The notes under the pieces are model-generated. The model was not told the origin of the DNA and did no database searches. It saw nothing but the letters and a program-made list of their open reading frames with translations. Shown here piece by piece: positions 5,380 through 7,402 of a DNA stretch of 7,402 nt. Both the position numbers and the translations under genes were made by a program. Position 1 is the stretch's first letter, and every line of letters starts with the position of its first letter. The DNA comes from Candidatus Eisenbergiella stercorigallinarum (GTDB lineage Bacteria > Bacillota > Clostridia > Lachnospirales > Lachnospiraceae), in NCBI GenBank assembly GCA_019120525.1, contig DWUW01000029.1, positions 1-7,402 of the forward strand. The letters run 5' to 3'.

Positions 5380-5870
5380 GGCGGTTAAAATTGGGAAATT
5401 CCTGTCCTGTAACCGTACCAAAAACGCCCTGCGACGGTTAAGATCCGCCTTTCAGGGGCCTGGAACCGTACATTTTGGGGTTCTTGGAAAACCGGTACGG
5501 TTAGGATCTGACTTTCAGGGGCCTGGAACCGTACATTTTGAGGCTCTTGGAAGACCGGTACGGTTAGGATCCGCCTTTCAGGGGCCTGGAACCGTACATT
5601 TTGGAGCCCTGTACGGTTCCAAGCTGATTTTCGGGGACCTGGAACCGTACATTTTTGAATCTTGTACGGTTAGGATCTCCTTTTCAGGGTTTGGGAACCG
5701 TACATTTCAGATTTGGGTACGGTTAGATTCCATTTTTTTGAAAATGGAACCGTATCATGGCCTGATTTGGCATCCTATCAAAATGTACGGTTCTGAATGC
5801 GTTTCCATGTACGATTCCGAATGCCTTTCCATGTACGGTTCCGAATGCCTTTCCGCGTTTCCCAACCGTA
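5380..5870. repeat. Array of about eight palindromic modules, TACGGTT-N24-AACCGTA
   Basis: This gene-free stretch is a mosaic repeat. The TACGGTT arm starts at 5380 and 5433 (both degenerate), 5496, 5559, 5612, 5665, 5718, 5786, 5810 (TACGATT) and 5834. The inverted arm AACCGTA starts at 5411, 5464, 5527, 5590, 5643, 5696, 5748 and 5864. Within a module the arm-to-arm distance is 30-31 bp throughout, giving 37-38 bp palindromes. Linkers are 15, 25, 25, 15, 15, 15 and then 31 bp, so unit lengths are 53 or 63 bp. At the right end a 24-bp unit with only one arm (ATGTACGGTTCCGAATGCC-like) repeats before the last module. Inner bases are partly complementary; the modules at 5612 and 5718 form stems of 9-10 bp. 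It lies in the 3' flank of ddh, ending 25 bp from its stop codon. It could be a REP/BIME-like array, a row of protein-binding sites, or a set of RNA hairpins. Confidence 0.85.
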
Positions 5871-5895
5871 TATGAGTGAAAATTTCCAGGAACAA

Positions 5896-6888
5896 TTACA
5901 GCATCGTCCTGCGCAGGGTCTCGCCGTCCATGGCGCTCAGGTAAGCGGGCGCGATGTCGAATACGGTCTTGCAGCCGCACTGTCCTTCCTTTGCCAGACG
6001 GTACGCGGCACGGGCGAACGCAACGAGCACGGAAGAGGTGAAGGCCGGGTTGGAATCCAGCTTCAGGCTGTATTCGATCACATCGCCGTACTCCTCATTC
6101 CATCCGGTCTTTCCGGTGCGAATCACGAAGCCGCCGTGCGGGATACCGCTGTGGTCGCGCTTCATTTCCTCGGCGCTGATGAAATGCACGGTGGTATCAT
6201 ACTCGTCAAAGTAGTTGGGCATGGTCTTGATCTCTTCCTCGATCCGGGCAAGATCCGCGCCCTCCTCGGCTACTACGAAGCATTCCCTGGTGTGCTTTTC
6301 CCTGGTGGTCAGCTCCGGGTTCTCACCCGCGCGTACCCGCTCCAGCGCTTCCTCTACGGGAATGGTATACTGTCTGGCGTCCGCAACGCCTTCGATCCTG
6401 CGGACAGCGTCGGAATGGCCCTGGCTGACGCCCTTGCCCCAGAAGGTATAATCCTTGCCGCAGGGAAGGATCGCGTTGGCATACAGGCGGTTCAGGGAAA
6501 ACATGCCGGGATCCCAGCCGCAGGAAATGATGCCCACCTTGCCGCTCTTTTTCGCAGCCTCATCCACCGCCGCGAAATGCTCCGGAATCTTCGCATGGGT
6601 ATCAAAGCTGTCGATCACATTAAAATACTGAACATATTCCGGGGTCTGTGCCGGAAGATCCGTAGCGCTTCCGCCGCAGAGGATCATCACGTCGATCTCG
6701 TCCTTCATCGCCGCCGCTTCTTCCACGCGGCAGACCTTCACGCCTTCTGTCAGGATGGATACCGTTTCCGGATCTCTCCTGGTAAACACCGCCGCAAGCT
6801 TCATGTCCGGGTTCTGTTTAATGGCGCATTCCACGCCCTTTCCCAGATTTCCATATCCCAAAATACCGATTCTGATCTGTTCACTCAT
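5896..6888 (-). CDS. ddh: meso-diaminopimelate D-dehydrogenase, 330 aa
   Basis: Catalyses the NADPH-dependent reductive amination of L-2-amino-6-oxopimelate (tetrahydrodipicolinate) to meso-diaminopimelate (EC 1.4.1.16). This one-step branch of lysine synthesis also supplies peptidoglycan precursor. The N-terminal Rossmann fold has IGILGYGNLGKG (7-18), and basic residues at 37-38 suit NADP. The family blocks CGWDPGMFSLNR (123-134), WGKGVSQGHSDAVRRI (150-165), HTRECFVV (199-206) and IPHGGFVIRTG (249-259) are all present, with SNPAFT (279-284) near the end. Length is the usual one for the family (about 320-330). The start follows AAAGGAG at 9 nt and has its own promoter. No intrinsic terminator follows the stop; instead the palindromic array begins there. 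The enzyme is cytosolic, and no link to the retron is apparent. Confidence 0.96.
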   Translation of the reverse strand: MSEQIRIGILGYGNLGKGVECAIKQNPDMKLAAVFTRRDPETVSILTEGVKVCRVEEAAAMKDEIDVMILCGGSATDLPAQTPEYVQYFNVIDSFDTHAKIPEHFAAVDEAAKKSGKVGIISCGWDPGMFSLNRLYANAILPCGKDYTFWGKGVSQGHSDAVRRIEGVADARQYTIPVEEALERVRAGENPELTTREKHTRECFVVAEEGADLARIEEEIKTMPNYFDEYDTTVHFISAEEMKRDHSGIPHGGFVIRTGKTGWNEEYGDVIEYSLKLDSNPAFTSSVLVAFARAAYRLAKEGQCGCKTVFDIAPAYLSAMDGETLRRTML

Positions 6889-6945
6889 TTATGGAATCTC
6901 CTTTCTTTCCGCTGTCCTGAAAACCACAGCAATTTTCCGAATAAC

Positions 6946-6974
6946 AGTATATACCAAAAACGGAAGGAAGCCAA
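6946..6974 (-). promoter_or_regulatory. Promoter of ddh
   Basis: On the minus strand TTGGCT (6974-6969) and TATACT (6951-6946) are separated by 17 bp. The hexamers match the sigma-A consensus at four and five positions. They lie about 60 bp before the ddh start, leaving a short leader with AAAGGAG. I see no riboswitch in that leader. Confidence 0.65.
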
Positions 6975-6988
6975 TTCTTTTTTCTGCA

Positions 6989-7031
6989 GCAGCCAGGCGA
7001 AAGGCCGCAGGCCTTGCGCCTGCACGGCTGC
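6989..7031. repeat. Strong nested hairpin in the divergent intergenic region
   Basis: GCAGCC (6989-6994) and GGCTGC (7026-7031) enclose a second hairpin: GGCG/CGCC plus AAGGCC/GGCCTT around a GCA loop, with one A-G mismatch. It lies outside both predicted transcripts: behind the ddh -35 box and well before the plus-strand promoter. Neither side has a downstream T-tract, so it is not a terminator. It may be a stray palindromic repeat or part of an unrecognised small RNA. Apart from the two promoters and the dyad listed separately, I see nothing else in 6889-7191. Confidence 0.5.
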
Positions 7032-7106
7032 CGGCTCCGACATCCTATTCCGTCATATAATGATATGGGATATTGTGTCATATATAGGTACTTTTATACA
7101 ATGTTT

Positions 7107-7134
7107 TTGAGTTTCATCTGTTATATAATATAAT
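7107..7134 (+). promoter_or_regulatory. Promoter of the DUF1349 gene
   Basis: TTGAGT (7107-7112) is followed after 16 bp by a perfect TATAAT (7129-7134). A second overlapping TATAAT lies at 7124-7129. Transcription would start near 7141, inside the inverted repeat that follows. Confidence 0.65.
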
Positions 7135-7139
7135 CTAAC

Positions 7140-7167
7140 AGCTTTGGACAGGCAATTGGCCAAAGCT
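7140..7167. promoter_or_regulatory. Perfect 8-bp inverted repeat at the DUF1349 transcription start
   Basis: AGCTTTGG (7140-7147) and CCAAAGCT (7160-7167) are exact inverses around a 12-bp spacer. The dyad begins 6 bp past the -10 box, so it covers the expected start site. This is a typical place for a repressor operator, and it would also form a 5' hairpin in the mRNA. The A-run after it does not make a terminator on this strand. Confidence 0.5.
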
Positions 7168-7191
7168 AAAAAAAGAAAGAGAGGTAATAAT

Positions 7192-7402
7192 ATGGAGTTT
7201 TTAAAATGCAATCCTAAATGGACACGGTTCCCCAAATCCGCAAGTATCGGTGAAACGGAGGTTACGATTATAACAGAAAAAGGCACAGACCTTTGGGCGA
7301 GGACATACTATGGATTTCAAAATGATAATGCTCCTGTGTTGCAAATTGAAACAAGTGAGAAATTTTTTTCTTTTGTTGTGAAGACAGAATTTGAAAGCTC
7401 AT
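7192..7402 (+). CDS. DUF1349 domain protein (N-terminal 70 residues only)
   Basis: The ATG at 7192 is preceded by AGAGG at 7 nt. The visible N-terminus, including TDLWARTYYGFQNDNAPVL and SEKFFSFVVKTEF, matches the start of DUF1349 proteins, which have a concanavalin A-like beta-sandwich fold. The family includes the YesU-like proteins and is thought to bind or act on carbohydrates, but no reaction is established for most members. There is no signal peptide. The gene runs off the right edge. Its base composition is clearly more AT-rich than the rest of the window, which may reflect different ancestry, though the sample is short. Confidence 0.75.
   Translation, partial: MEFLKCNPKWTRFPKSASIGETEVTIITEKGTDLWARTYYGFQNDNAPVLQIETSEKFFSFVVKTEFESS

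Noticed and set aside
5380..5870. CRISPR array
   Set aside because: Repeats are palindromic modules with variable 53/63/24 bp periods and related linkers rather than unique spacers, and no cas genes are nearby.
5723..5980. Minus-strand reading frame with 8-residue repeats (GKAFGTVH-like)
   Set aside because: It is the translation of the 24-bp DNA repeats plus an out-of-frame overlap with ddh. The periodicity belongs to the DNA array, not to a protein.
5797..7110. 437-codon plus-strand open frame
   Set aside because: It lies antisense to ddh, where GC-rich codon use keeps the opposite strand open; no recognisable protein features, and ddh is unambiguous.

Overview
The window looks like chromosome of a Clostridia-type Firmicute, probably Lachnospiraceae-like. 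The grounds are moderately GC-rich genes with AT-rich promoters, strong AGGAGG-type ribosome binding sites, sigma-A-like promoters, and a one-step meso-diaminopimelate dehydrogenase. The genus is inference. All genes are on the minus strand except a truncated one at the right edge.

Layout, left to right: an MFS efflux-type transporter cut by the left edge (1-988), with a near-consensus promoter inside an AT-rich dyad. Then come a terminator (1225-1263), a small DUF3592-type membrane protein (1350-1874) and a cytoplasmic clan-A glycoside hydrolase (1893-2969). These last two are read right to left, hydrolase first. Next is a compact three-part cassette at 3058-5252. In transcription order it has a promoter, a 229-nt highly structured RNA region bounded by a 17-nt inverted repeat, a 286-residue HExxH zinc-protease-like protein, and a 349-residue retron-type reverse transcriptase whose start codon overlaps the protease stop (ATGA). 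At 5380-5870 lies a gene-free array of about eight palindromic modules (TACGGTT-N24-AACCGTA) with helically phased spacing. It is followed by ddh (5896-6888), a divergent promoter region, and the start of a DUF1349 protein on the plus strand (7192 to the edge).

The most notable content is the cassette. The RT carries retron hallmarks (NAxxH, LPQGAPTSP, a Y-x-DD catalytic site, a VTG motif). The upstream RNA has the a1/a2 architecture of a retron msr-msd transcript. The third component, where retrons carry their toxic effector, is a predicted gluzincin metalloprotease (HEIGH plus a downstream SEGMA glutamate). By analogy with known retrons, the RT and its RNA-DNA product would hold the protease inactive until phage infection disturbs the complex. 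That role is inference, and I could not check whether this effector class is already catalogued.

The palindromic array next to the retron is the second item worth attention. Its arm-to-arm distance is almost constant (30-31 bp), and most linkers differ by exactly 10 bp, so the arms stay roughly on one face of the helix. The remaining genes look like ordinary metabolic or transport functions with no visible link to the retron.
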